The notes under the pieces were generated by a model, which did not search any database, had not been told where the DNA came from, and worked only from the letters and a program-made list of their open reading frames with translations. Source: Cloeon dipterum (lineage: Eukaryota > Arthropoda > Insecta > Ephemeroptera > Baetidae). From it: a stretch of 64,000 nt of DNA. Of this stretch, positions 10,040-20,782 are shown one piece after another (the stretch's first letter is position 1; each line of letters begins with the position of its first letter). The stretch lies in contig NC_088789.1 in the NCBI RefSeq assembly GCF_949628265.1, forward strand, positions 29,319,883-29,383,882, in the 5' to 3' direction. A program made the translations under genes and the position numbers.

Positions 10040-11782
10040 ATGACTTCGTCATTCATGAGCGTCCAAGAAACGAGTCGTTTCCTAGAAAAAACGACAACCG
10101 GCCTGACGCCTTTGATGCTTGCAGCCAAGGAAAGTGACCTGAAGCACTGCCTTGAATTGGTTGAAAAATCAGGCGAAAGGGCTGATGCAACTACAGAATT
10201 CGGAGTAACCCTGCTTCACATTGCTGCGACGAACAAATATGGTGGAATGGATATCATCCGTCATTTTATTATAAATGAAGGCCTGGATTTGAAGAAAAAA
10301 GATGCTGATGGCGAAGAACCGATCCACTATGCGGTTCGGCTGGCCGACTTTGAGCGAGCAAAGGAACTGCTGATTCTCAGAAACAACATACCGAATATAA
10401 TCCACTACTTCGTCACAAAAAACAACTTGAAGTTCAGCAAGATTGTCCATCAACACGACGGCGAGCTGGTTAAGAAATTCGACTCCAAGGGTAGATTGGC
10501 CCTCCACATCGCAGCCGAACTTGCGGGTCCGGAAATGGTCAAGTGGCTTGTTTGCGAGGCTGGAGTCGACGTCAGGGCTTTGAGCAAAGATAAGTCGACA
10601 GCTATGCACTTCGCCGCGCGAAATAGCCGAAACAGCTACGCCAGAAAAATGGTGGCGTTTTTCTTGAGTAAAAAGTTGAATAAGTACGCAAAAAATGAGT
10701 CTGGAGAAATGCCAATGCACGCAGCACTTTCCGTGGAAAATGTCTATGTCGCTCTTGACTTGTTGGAGGCAGGCGTGAAGCTTCAGAAATGTGATAGGAA
10801 CATTTTGATGTACTGCGTGAAGATCAACAAAATCAAAAGTGCCAAATTTATTTTCAACAGAAATTTGCGCTTTTTAAAAGGGGTCGATTCAGCAGGTTGC
10901 AATTTGCTCCACGTCGCAGCAGAGTTTTCGAACAAGGAAATGTGTGAGTGGATCGTCAGCAAAGAAGAAATCAATCCCAAGAAATTGTGCGCCTCAGAGT
11001 TGAAATCCACCGTCTTCCACCACGTGGCAAAAAACAAGGCGCACGGGGTGGAGCTCGTCCGTTACTTCGTCGGCTTGAAAGTTGATCTGAATAAAAGGGA
11101 CAAATCAGGAGAAACTCCCCTCCACTATGCGCTTCGGAACGAAAACCTGGAGGTCGCCGACGAGATGATTAGCAACGGTGCTGATTTGGATGTTAAGTTG
11201 GATGAATTGAACTTGTTATGGTTCTGTATTTCAAAAAACATTTTGAAGAGTGCCAAATTCGTGCATTCAAAGAACCCAAGTCAGATGCAGGTGCAGGGAA
11301 AAGAAGGTGAAAACGCTCTTCACCTCGCGGCAGCCAACGCCGATCTGAATTTGTGCCAGTGGCTTTGCAATGTCCACCATTACGCGCGGTCCTTGAGCGA
11401 GGTGATGCACAATTCCGTTCTACATTTCGTCGCCTGCAACGAGAAGTACGGACAAAGCCTCGTCAGCTTTTTTGTTTCCAAGAGTGTGGACATTTATGAT
11501 CGCAACAAGAATATGGAGACGCCTCTGCACACTGCTCTGTGCGAAGAAAACATCAAAGTCGCCAAGGAGCTGCTTAAATTTGGCGCCAAATTAAAAGTCA
11601 AAATCAATAATGACAACCTTCTGCACTTTTGCATCCGCAGAAATAAACTCGCCAGCGCCAAATTCGTGGTAGGAGTCAAGCCAGAACTTGTAAAGGAAAA
11701 ATGCACTGGAGGAAAAACCGCGCTTCAACTGGCCAAGGAACACGCCGATCTCGAATTTTGCACGTTTCTCACTGAAATGTAG
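10040..11782 (+). CDS. Ankyrin super-repeat protein C1
   Basis: A single coding exon of 580 aa starts at the ATG of MTSSFMSVQETSRFLEK. The acceptor CCCACAG lies 24 bp upstream, so the start sits just inside the second or later exon. Super-repeat landmarks (TPLMLAAK, ALHIAAEL, LLHVAAEF, ALHLAAAN, ALQLAKEH) fall near residues 22, 153, 286, 424 and 560. Between landmarks come an HG/YG-type repeat (about 30 aa), a GETPLHYAL-type repeat and an NLLxFC repeat. It has no signal or membrane segment. It is closely similar to C2 at 31.2 kb and C3 at 39.7 kb over the coding region, whereas its 5' region has diverged from theirs. Polyadenylation signals lie near 11890-11905. Confidence 0.8.
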   Translation: MTSSFMSVQETSRFLEKTTTGLTPLMLAAKESDLKHCLELVEKSGERADATTEFGVTLLHIAATNKYGGMDIIRHFIINEGLDLKKKDADGEEPIHYAVRLADFERAKELLILRNNIPNIIHYFVTKNNLKFSKIVHQHDGELVKKFDSKGRLALHIAAELAGPEMVKWLVCEAGVDVRALSKDKSTAMHFAARNSRNSYARKMVAFFLSKKLNKYAKNESGEMPMHAALSVENVYVALDLLEAGVKLQKCDRNILMYCVKINKIKSAKFIFNRNLRFLKGVDSAGCNLLHVAAEFSNKEMCEWIVSKEEINPKKLCASELKSTVFHHVAKNKAHGVELVRYFVGLKVDLNKRDKSGETPLHYALRNENLEVADEMISNGADLDVKLDELNLLWFCISKNILKSAKFVHSKNPSQMQVQGKEGENALHLAAANADLNLCQWLCNVHHYARSLSEVMHNSVLHFVACNEKYGQSLVSFFVSKSVDIYDRNKNMETPLHTALCEENIKVAKELLKFGAKLKVKINNDNLLHFCIRRNKLASAKFVVGVKPELVKEKCTGGKTALQLAKEHADLEFCTFLTEM

Positions 11783-12640
11783 GCTCCGTCACCAGCATTG
11801 TGGAAAGTGAAATTCTCCTGGTTTTTGGATTGGAATCAGTCTCGGAAGAAAATACAAATATCGTGGAATTTTAAAAATAAGGTAAAATAATAAAAGGCAA
11901 TAAAACATCTTGGAATATAAATTATTATAGTTTTTTTTTTAATTTGGAAACAGAAAAACATTTGTTTATATTGAAATTTGGCAACTATCAACATTTTATG
12001 AACATACTAATATATTTGGTTTCCTACACAACATCTTTGTTACTAAAAATAAATCGAATATTTGCTTGTGAAAGACAAGAACAAATTATTTAGTTAGGGG
12101 CAAGGAAGCCTCAATCGAATCGATTTTTTTTTTATTCGAAATCCGAATGAATATTATTTATGACTTAGTACGAATGTTGCGTTTGATGAGTTTAAACCAT
12201 CAGCCAGCGCTGGCTCATTGCAAGCTATTTTTATGATGTCAGAGGAATCTGCGTTGGAGATGAAGGTAAAAGCGTATCTTTTGGATGTTGAGTGAGCAGC
12301 GAGAAAATTAAAAACGAATGAGTACATAATCCTGGTGGCGCAGCGCTGGTGAAATTAAAATTAAAGTGGGGAGCCTGCTGTTTCGGTTTTTAACATATGT
12401 TGAAATCATTTACCACTTTGTCGACCTCACGTATTGAAATTGATCATGAAAGAAATAGAAAAACAATTTAATGAAGAGTATATATCGAGCCGTTCCAAGT
12501 GAATGAGATTACTCTCGATTTACCGGTTTGTTGCTAACACTCATAGAATTTCGGGAAGAGCAAGATTTATTTTGAAATAAATCAAAATTGATGCATTATA
12601 AAAATGACTGAAAATTCCTCGTTGTGGTACTTTTTTGCAG
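11783..12640. other. C1 3' flank
   Basis: Sequence after C1 (the CTCCGTCACCAGCAT block at 11790 and onward) recurs after C2, C3 and all B/C pseudogenes, continuing into a conserved segment near 12180-12440 that includes GCGCAGCGCTGGTGAAATT. No coding potential was found. It marks the fixed C-flank-to-T junction of the repeated unit. Confidence 0.5.
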
Positions 12641-13013
12641 GGTTATTATTCGGAAATCAAGCACCCAATGGACATGGGCACAGTGTTTAAACGCCTGCAA
12701 CACAAGTATCATGTAAATCCCAGCGACTGCTACAACGACATGAAGCTGGTGGTCGAAAACTGCACGATTTTCACTACCCGGATAGTTAATATGTATGTAG
12801 TTGGCCAGGCAAAGAAACTCTCTTCGCATTTTGAAGAAATAAAGTAATCGTAGCCACACTACAGTACACTGCATGGGTTGATTCAGAAGAGAGCTTACTA
12901 TTTGCAGGTTCTTCGAGGAGGAGAACACATTAAAGCTTCTAAATTGTAAACGTTGTCGTAGCAAATATCTGCCATTTAATCTAATTTATATCCGTGGGCT
13001 GCGTTTTTTCTGA
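12641..13013 (+). pseudogene. Orphan bromodomain fragment
   Basis: A good acceptor (TTTTTTGCAG) precedes an open stretch beginning GYYSEIKHPMDMGTVFKRL and continuing with NPSDCYNDMKLVVENC and QAKKLSSHFEEIK. This matches the second half of a BET-type bromodomain: the PMDMGT turn, the D...NC motif and the last helix. The first helix is absent. The acetyl-lysine-contacting asparagine that normally follows NCxxY is replaced (NCTIFTT), so binding is doubtful. A donor GTAATC at 12844 and an acceptor at 12901-12907 would extend the frame with FFEEEN... to a stop at 13013, but that downstream part resembles non-coding sequence near 14.34-14.42 kb. I read it as an exon captured into the intergenic region, not a complete gene. 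Confidence 0.55.
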
Positions 13014-13226
13014 AGTTTTAGAAAGATGAGCGTCTCAGGAAGGGAGTGGAGGTTAAAGCGCGAGACGAAATTTGGAAAAGAAAAGAGTTGAACAAAGTTA
13101 CGAGAGAAGCAGATTCTTCGCCATTACATATTTATTTAAAACACTCGATAACTTTCTCAGATTATAACATCAATCGTCGCCATGACAAAACAATAATTTG
13201 CCTTCACAACCAGCAAATTTCTCCAA

Positions 13227-13773
13227 TTAATATTTATGAATTAAGGCATTAGGGAAAAAATAGTTATACGTACTCATTAAGGCAACTGCCATCAACACGA
13301 AAATGAAACAAAAAACACCGCATACAAAAAAGGCCAGGCTCAGGCAAACACATGTAAGGGATAAATTTGTGTCTTCTTTCTTGTGCAGATCTTTGTCATC
13401 TTCCGTGTCATCGGTATCATCTTGCTGCGAAAAACAAATTTAAAAAAATAGTCAAATTAAAGAAATAAGCTAAACTCACCGAAAGAGTTGAATCTGTGCC
13501 TGAATCCAATCGACGTTGTAGCCGTGTTGCACTGTTGAGGACCCGCAAGAATCGTTTCCGCTCTATTCTATGAATACGAAAAAGAGAAATCAATGTAAAT
13601 TTCCTTCGAGCGAGGAGTGAATTTAATTAATCTCACCTATGGCGTTGATTCATTTCATCTTCCTTGATCAAGCCAAAGAAAATCAGCAAGATGATTGTTA
13701 CTATGACAGCAATGGGGGCGAACAAAATATAGCTAGCGTTCCAGAGGGTGTTCAGAAGATCATCAGAAAACAT
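13227..13773 (-). CDS. Two-pass small membrane protein T2
   Basis: On the minus strand the exons are 13773-13637 (137 bases), 13567-13480 (88) and 13424-13227 (198), giving 140 aa. It starts MFSDDLLNTLW; an extra ATG lies three bases upstream. The first exon is 15 bases shorter than in T1 but keeps the phase. The middle exon is basic (ERKRFLRVLN) and ends DSTLS. The last exon begins QDDTDDTEDDKD and holds the second hydrophobic helix. The usual stop after FPNA is mutated, so the protein runs five residues further to NALIHKY. It is the most diverged intact T copy. Function unknown; a small membrane protein by its two hydrophobic segments. Confidence 0.65.
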
Positions 13774-14660
13774 CATGGAATATAATGATCGAGTGGTTTG
13801 CAAAGAAGACGAAATCGAACTGCTCAGGGGCTCAAGTGGAATTGAACTGCCTAAATTAACTGATTGAGAAACTAAAAATATGTATATTAAACGCTAAGTG
13901 GGGAACAGTATTATTGTTAGACAAATAAAAACAATATAAATTTCGACCTTTGGTCTGAAAGGCTTCCTTCAACATCGCTTAAAATAAAATTAATCTAAAG
14001 AAAATGAAATTTATGGATAATTTGTTAAAAATGCTTTAACATTTTAAAATCAATTATTCAGCTCTGAGTAAGATATTACTCTCAAGTCTTATGCTATTAG
14101 CGCAATTAGTTAACCATTTTTTGTATATACTAGGTTAAATTTATTTTGAAATTACATCAGGAGATGTAGCTGCACCTGCCGGCGCAACCCTTCAAAAAAG
14201 GTGGAAGTAAAGTGTATTAATAATATCATGTTTGCGCTGTCAGATTTTTTTTCTGTCGAACCTTCGCATACAAGCATTCCTATATCCGTATTCTTCTCTT
14301 TTTGTAAGAAGCCACATGGCTCACGCAATAAATCTTCCAAATTGAAAATGTCGAATCAACTTCCTGCCATAGTGAATCTAATTAATATTTCGTACGTGGG
14401 CTACGTTTTCTGAACAAAGATGCGCGTCTCAGGGACGGGATGCATAAGTTAAAGCGCGAGTAGAAATTTTTAAAAAGAAAGAGTTAAACAAGAAATGTCA
14501 GGAGATGAGCCGGAACAATGAAAATATGGGAATATTCTTCGTCAGTCACATTTTTTATTTACAATACTCAATTACTTGATCAGAACATAGATTGTCGTCC
14601 AGTCAAAACAAAAATCATTTTATATAACTGCACTCAGAGCCGGGCAAATTTTTCCAATTA
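13774..14660. other. T2-T3 spacer
   Basis: Contains the reversed T promoter block for T2 (about 13776-13960). Near 14340-14470 a copy of the T2 3' flank (12950-13080) shows that T2 and T3 arose by tandem duplication. The open frames here are short and not conserved. Confidence 0.45.
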
Positions 14661-14668
14661 AAAATTAT

Positions 14669-15210
14669 CAATTAAGGCATCAGGGAACCAGTAGTTACCA
14701 GTACTCATTAAAGCAATTGCCATCAACAGGCACATCAAGCAAACCACGCCAAAAAGAAAAATGGCCAGGCTCGCGCAAACACATACAAGGGATAAATTTA
14801 TGTCTTCTTTTTGTGCAGGTCTTCGACTTCTTCCGTGTCATCGGTTTCCTCTTGCTGCGAAAAAGAATTTTAAAGAAAGAGTCAAAATAAAAAGTAAAAC
14901 AGACTCACCGAAAGAGTTGAATCTGTGTCTGGATCCTTTCCATTTTTTAGCCGTTCTTCATATTTTAGGGTCCACAGAAAAAGCTTCCATTCTTTTCTGA
15001 ATAAAAAAATTAAGAACAATGTGAATTTCATTCGAGCGACGATTGAATTCAATCTCACCTATAGCGTCGACTCGTGACATCTTCTGTAGTTCGCCCGAAG
15101 GTTATCAATCCACAGAATATCAGCAAGACGATTGCTACTATGACGGCAATGAGGGCGAACAAAATATAACTGGTGATCCAGAGGGTGTTCAGAAGATCGT
15201 CAAAAAACAT
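14669..15210 (-). pseudogene. Two-pass membrane protein T3, frameshifted in last exon
   Basis: Exons 15210-15059 (152) and 14996-14909 (88) are intact and encode MFFDDLLNTLW, the first helix and a linker ending DSTLS. The third exon starts at 14854, but a one-base loss in the run after CTGCAC shifts the frame and ends translation at 14798-14800, before the second membrane helix. Remains of that helix are recognisable down to about 14669. If translated, the product has one membrane segment and an acidic tail ending in KKKT. T4 carries the same lesion, so the frameshift predates their duplication. Confidence 0.65.
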
Positions 15211-15629
15211 CTTTGAATAATGATCGAGTAGTTTGCAGAGAAGACGCAATCGAACTGCTCAGAGGCTCAAGTGGAATTGAACTGCCTCACTAAACTGGTT
15301 GAGAAGCTAAGAATATGTATCTTAAACGCTAAGTGGGGACCAGTATTATTGTTAGACAAATAAAAACAATCACACGGCCCTCAGTAATATAATGATATAA
15401 GGGGAACTGAGAAAATCCTTTTATTTCATTGGAAATTAAAATTTGGCAGGAGGAGATTTCATTTATTTTTATTAAATAAAAAATATTTTATAGAGTTCTG
15501 TGTATTTTATTCAATTGGTTTTTCATAGCCATATTTATAGATTTTACCTTCGCTTTTGTATTTTCAAGCTGTTGAAAATGGCAGATCCATCGACAAGATG
15601 AGAAGCATCTTCATCGAGAAATAGCTACC
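15211..15629. other. T3 upstream flank
   Basis: Reversed T promoter block (about 15211-15375) followed by AT-rich sequence shared with the flanks of the other T copies (GAGATTTCATTTATTTTT block near 15450). No gene is seen. Confidence 0.4.
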
Positions 15630-15812
15630 ATGGAGCGCATGGATGAAATGATAAAGGAATGCCAGCAGATGGTCATGGAAAACCGGGATGACGAGTTGAA
15701 AAAAATGGACAAAATCCTAGACCTCCTCCCTGCTGAGGTCAAATCACAGTATAGTGTCTTTTTAGGTGACCTTGTGAAACCGCGGGGCAAAATTAAGTGT
15801 TGGCCAAACTGA
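15630..15812 (+). CDS. Possible small acidic/basic helical ORF
   Basis: A 60-codon open frame starts at an ATG after CTACC and encodes a charged, helix-prone protein: MERMDEMIKECQQMVME, then DDELKKMDKILDLLPAEVKS. It has no homolog among the other ORFs here. Two further ATGs with short frames lie just upstream. The amphipathic pattern suggests a coiled coil. It could be a real short gene, an exon of a larger one or chance; nothing in the flanks decides it. Confidence 0.25.
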   Translation: MERMDEMIKECQQMVMENRDDELKKMDKILDLLPAEVKSQYSVFLGDLVKPRGKIKCWPN

Positions 15813-18462
15813 AGTGAATTAACTTTGTATTCTATTTTGTAATGAAAACGATCCATTGGGACAGATTTTTTAGTACAATCTTCTTGTATGGAATAAAACT
15901 CCAGCGGCTTCCGCCAATTGAATGCAAAACCTATACAAGCGTTTCCAAACTTCAAAGGGCTGAAAAGGGCTCAGCTCGCAATTCCAGATTAGAGAAACAA
16001 CTACTGCTCTATATAAGAACGAAAAATATTAATTAATTAGTTAATTTCTTTTTATTTGCGTTTTGGCATGTACATGAATCAATATAAGATATACACTGAA
16101 GTCACATGCATCCAATTACAAAAAAAAAACAATAACAAGGACAGGTATCCTTATTAAATTTAAAAAATACAACAATTTACAACTCCTTCACGAAATCCAC
16201 GCAATAGAATTGTTTTCACCCACAAAATCACGCAGCGCTGACACAAACTGGCAGCGCATTGAACAGATTGGCAGCACAAATCAGTGGGTTTTGCCCAGAA
16301 ATTTGATTTGTTTGAACAGGCACATAAAGTTCTGTTTTTTTCCGCGTGCTATGGTCGTGGATATTTTTCTTAGAAAGTATGTGTAGTGTTCTTTTTAATG
16401 AAAATGCAAGCTTCATACAAGTATATATTGAAAAAACAGGAAGTAGGCTATATTTCTTAAACAGAGCGGTCGCGCCGAACAAACTGGAGTTAATCGTGGC
16501 CAATAACGCTAACCTGCCATTGCTCTGATCAAGCGCTTTTGCGCCTCGAAGACATCCTCTAACGCCACTCTGCTGCTACACCCCATATTATTAAAAATAT
16601 TAAAAATGAGAGAACACCTTGGGGGCTCTTAACGATGGTGGCCGCCTCGGGACGGCGCTCTCCCTCCTCCTGGATGTATGTAACCGATTTCTAGTGTGTG
16701 CGATTTTATATATTTACTGACGGCATTGAGTTTAACAATAATTGTTTAAATTATCTAAAAACTTGATATTCTTAAATATTTGTATGCCTTGGATCTGTTG
16801 AAATTCATCAAATAATTCTAATCCAATATTCACCGCGGCAAAAGCGACGTTTAAAGAATGTTTAAAAACCCAAGATCACGAAATGGCTCTTGATTTGATA
16901 TAACCGCTTTGTTATGTTATCTCACAAAAATAGCAGCAGCTTGCATGCGTACAGAAAAAAAACATTGTGAAACGTTGCCACGAAAGGAATCAAAGAATTA
17001 ATGGTTTGATGGCACATGTCAAGTAAAAATGTCGTGAAACGTAGTGTGCAGAGCAGCAGTCAAGGTAAATGTGTCGAAGGTAAAAAATAAAATACACTGC
17101 TTTATTGTACTCTGCTCGCGCCGCCTTTAAAATCGAAAACAGAGTATACAAAGGTGTTTTCTTGTGAAATCGTGACGGAATTCCACCTGCTCCAAAGCAA
17201 AGAATTTATGCCTGCGGGTGGCCAGGTGCGAACGATTCAGCCGTTTTTCGTTGTTAGGGGATTAGTTTTCATTGAAAGGCGTCGGGGAGGGAGAAGGCAA
17301 GCGGGGGATGTGAGCAGAGCAGCATCGCTCGCTTGCTCGCTCACTCTCGCGCTGGTTATTTAGGTCAGGGTTGGTTGTTATAGTCGTCATCCTCATCGTA
17401 AAAAGTCGTCAGTGCGAGCCTGAAATGCCCTGCGACTTTTTCCACCTGCCTTAACAGCAGCGCCTTTTATTTATGTGTGTCGCCCGGCCTGGAAAACAAT
17501 TTTTATAATAATCGAAAAGCTACTGGAAACCTACTGCGATGCCTTGAACGTTTACCAGAAAGCCAGAAAGAACATCCTGACGCTCTTCTCGTGAGCTAAA
17601 TTGTTCTTCGATATATTACAATAATAATTTCATTTATTCTGTAGACATTTCAATAAAAAGCTAGTTTTTTTTATCACGCCTCTCGTGCGGAGTAGCCGCC
17701 TGCTCCTTACAAGAACTTTAAGCTGGGACTGATTTTATTTGAGTCGCCTGAGAAAAATAAAAAATATATCGCCACATGCTAAAGAAACACGTATTTCCTA
17801 AAAAAAAATCTCTGCATTTTTTTAACAAACATTTTCTCTTAATAATAGATCCCATTCTAATATTATGTATTAGCAATGATCAATCAGATGAATGAATGCA
17901 ATATTTGCCAAATAAAAACAGCAGTAACAACGGCCTATTAAATTCAAATTATCTCACTCCTATACAATAAAAAATATTTTCCCTACATAAATAGAAGAGG
18001 AAGGAAAAAAAGGTCAGCATGAAATATAAAATAATGATACACAGTCGACAAGAGGGTGCTCGTTGAGAATATCTCAGTGGAGAGTCGCTGCGGCGCGATG
18101 CTTTCTGCTCTACCTGAAAAACAACACTGCGACAAGAGGAGAGCCAGCAAAATGCACGAATTCCACATTCGCCGCGCCTGCAGTGGGGTATTTTTCTCCC
18201 CTTCGCTTTTCAATGGATAAATATCCCAACCACAGGTAGTGGAAAGGCGTGGGCTGGATGCACGCAGGTGTTCTCGCACAATCGAATATCTTTGCGGCCT
18301 TTCCAAATAAATTTTTGTTATTTTCCGCTATGCGAGGGAAGCTCTATAGATTGTGAGCTGAACTTTTGACGGCTCTCTTTTTTTAATTCTGAAATATACC
18401 GATTATTCTTGAAAAATAGTTTTTTTTTAATTCTGCGCACGACCGTTGAGAGCCGGGAACAT
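15813..18462. other. Gene-poor region
   Basis: No supported gene. The stretch 17100-17480 is less AT-rich, with CpG-containing words and short runs such as GCTCGCTTGCTCGCTCACTC. A frame of about 56 codons ending ...NVYQKARKNILTLFS reaches a stop at 17595; it has no start codon or known domain. An AATAAA-like signal lies near 17650. None of the multigene families is represented. Confidence 0.35.
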
Positions 18463-18575
18463 GAGGGGAAAACGCTCTTCGCCTCGCGGCAGCCAACGCC
18501 GATCTGAATTTGTGCCAGTGGCTCTGCAATGTCCACTATTACGCACTACCTTTGAGCGAGGAAATGCACAATTCG
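18463..18575 (+). pseudogene. Relic of family C ankyrin gene
   Basis: About 110 bp closely match C1 near 11302-11412, the ALHLAAANADLNLCQWLC repeat and the following SEVMHNS region. Both ends break off into unrelated sequence. It lies 8 kb from the nearest C gene, as an isolated scrap of an earlier duplication. Confidence 0.7.
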
Positions 18576-19589
18576 CACACCATGAAATAGATTGCGAAGA
18601 AATTGATCGAACGCCAGACATTTTTCCCCAAAGTCGCTGGACAGGTGTGAAGCTAGCAATGTGGGGAGTCGGCGCCCATCCAGCTCCCTGTCCGTTGAAC
18701 GATTTGAGAATTAGGGGTCACTGAAATTTTGCTATTTCTGGTATTGGGCAGCCAGCATTAGATTCCAGAATTGCTCAAACATCTCCCATTGCTTTGATTG
18801 CCAGGCGGCCGCGATTGATGGTTGAAAGCTATTTGCTCGTGCCGGCACTTTGCTTTGCGTTCAACTCACGCACGCAGGAATCCGCGCCCGAGTGACTCAA
18901 ACGGCTCGTGCTCAGCATCCGCTTGGAAAATGTCGAAGTCTTTTTAACTCTCTACAGTGAACAGAATTCTATGAACTATTTTCTATTAAAAACGCGGCTG
19001 TGATTTATGAGCGCCAGTCATTTTGTGTTAATTTTTTTGGGGAAATTTTATTGTGTGTGGTTTTAATCAACGAATGCGAATTAAAAGCAGTGCTTGAATT
19101 CTCCCGCCCCACAAGAAATTTATTTTGACCCCCGCAGTACCGATGTGTCGAGATTTACGCCTCACACCCCAAATCATGGCATCATCCCCATGTGCTTGGT
19201 ATTATTTACATCTAAAAATCCTCGTTCATCGAACGCATCAATGTCTCAAATGGCGAATTAATGTGAGTATTTGTTTAATTAACTATTAATATTTCAGTGT
19301 TTGGGGGAAATTCCGTAAGATCTATTTAGTTTTCCTCTGTAAGGGTAGATTAATGGGGTTGCTCTATAATCTATCCTAACTCACTTTTTCATGCTCTGAC
19401 TTAGAAGTTGCAAAAAGAATTAAAAATTATCAGGGTGCAGAAAGGGTGTTGCAAGGGACTGCTTTGGCTCTCAAGCAAATGTTTTACTTGGCTACTGGGG
19501 TTTTTGAAAATCCCTGAGGCAGAGATTTCGACGTTGAAACCATTTTCAAAATTAAATTGTGTTTTTTTTTTTATTTTTTATTAACAAAT
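18576..19589. other. Gene-poor region
   Basis: No supported gene or repeat family member. AT-rich, with homopolymer T runs near 19560. Confidence 0.35.
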
Positions 19590-19956
19590 AAATAAAATTT
19601 GTTACCGAAACAGATGAACAGGAATCTCGTAAATTAGGGCCGCTTTACCAACAGCTTATCTAAAAAATGCGAATAAAACAAATAAATTATTTATAATCCC
19701 AAAAATATTACATCAAAAACAACAAATTCACACAACAAATCTTTATTCATTTTTCATGAAAATATGTTTGAAAAGGCAAATCAAAGTCTAAAGTTTTGTT
19801 TGTGTTTTACAAACTATTATTATTCTCAGTGTTTTCAAAAGATACGTCAGCTCCAAGAAGTAGCAAACGATCAGTTCATTCGCCTGCGCACTCGCGATCA
19901 GCAGACATCAAAAGATATTTTTCCCTCTCTGGAGCGCCGCACATTACTCGCTTAAA
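19590..19956 (+). promoter_or_regulatory. E1 upstream block
   Basis: Shares sequence with the blocks upstream of E2 (26690-27312) and E3 (35180-35772), but retains only their right part. A TCAGTT initiator-like motif (about 19880) precedes TTCATTCGCCTGCGCACTCG, conserved in all three. Transcription of E1 may start there. Confidence 0.45.
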
Positions 19957-20210
19957 ATGTCCACCACTGGTTACATCCTTTTCGATTCCTCACTCTTCAT
20001 ATTTTTACTAGTGGTTGCTGTAATAATCCTCCTCGTTGTCGCAGCCAGCTCCAAACATATCCTGATTAAGGCAGACCTCGTTAGAGTTATTGTGTATAGA
20101 CACAAAAGGTAAAATATTATTTTGTCTTTTCATCCAAAGTGTTCGAAATTATTATAAAATTTTTATTTTTCAGCAACAGAATCCAAGCTGTACCAAAGGA
20201 AGTAGTTTAA
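19957..20210 (+). CDS. Small single-pass membrane protein E1
   Basis: Two exons, 19957-20108 and 20174-20210, encode 62 aa. The N-terminus MSTTGYILFDSS is followed by one strongly hydrophobic helix (about residues 12-32, FIFLLVVAVIILLVV), then a basic tail (KADLVRVIVYRHKSNR) and PKEVV. There is no cleavable-signal pattern, so a membrane-anchored micropeptide is likely. Right after the stop, at 20220, comes a strong donor GTGAGT, and the next good acceptor (CTCTTTCAG, about 20682-20690) is in front of D1. The transcript could therefore continue into D1. AATAAA motifs at about 20293 and 20333 would allow a separate, shorter mRNA. E2 and E3 are close copies. Confidence 0.7.
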
Positions 20211-20782
20211 ACATAGTCGGTGAGTGCAACCTAGCTAGACTTTCAGAGTAAATATTAAAACAAATATCAATAAAATTATTTCTTTTTAAAGCAATAAATT
20301 AAATTGGTTTATTGAGTTTAGTGTTTGTTAAATAAAGCAAGAGTTTTTATCTCTATAAAGTGCACAATAATGAAATGAGAACCGAGGAATCGTAAAAATT
20401 CAGATTTATCGAAAAAATAAATGATTCCCTCTTTTGTCCCAATGTTGTGGGAAGTGTGAGCAAAATTTACTTCATTCGGGAAATTAATCATACTTTAAGA
20501 AAAAAGTCAGTTGATGCTCGCCAGTTTCTCTTTTTTTCCTCATTTATATATTATTGAATGCTTTACTTTAAGTAAATATAACAAAATTGTTTACTTGAAC
20601 GTTCGATTTGCTAAAATTATGTTTTTCAAGTCAACTTGAACTTTGAAGTTTGGACCTTACTTAAATCCGATCCCCTCCTCTCTCTTTCAGACTAGACACT
20701 TCAGTTCTCACTGAGAATCGAAAGGCAGCAGACACACAGCTACATCCAACTCTCTAATTTTGTGTATCTTAAAGAAGAAATG

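Noticed and set aside
17154-17600. Possible exon ending NVYQKARKNILTLFS and a neighbouring 69-codon frame
   Set aside because: Neither has a convincing start, partner exons or recognisable domain.
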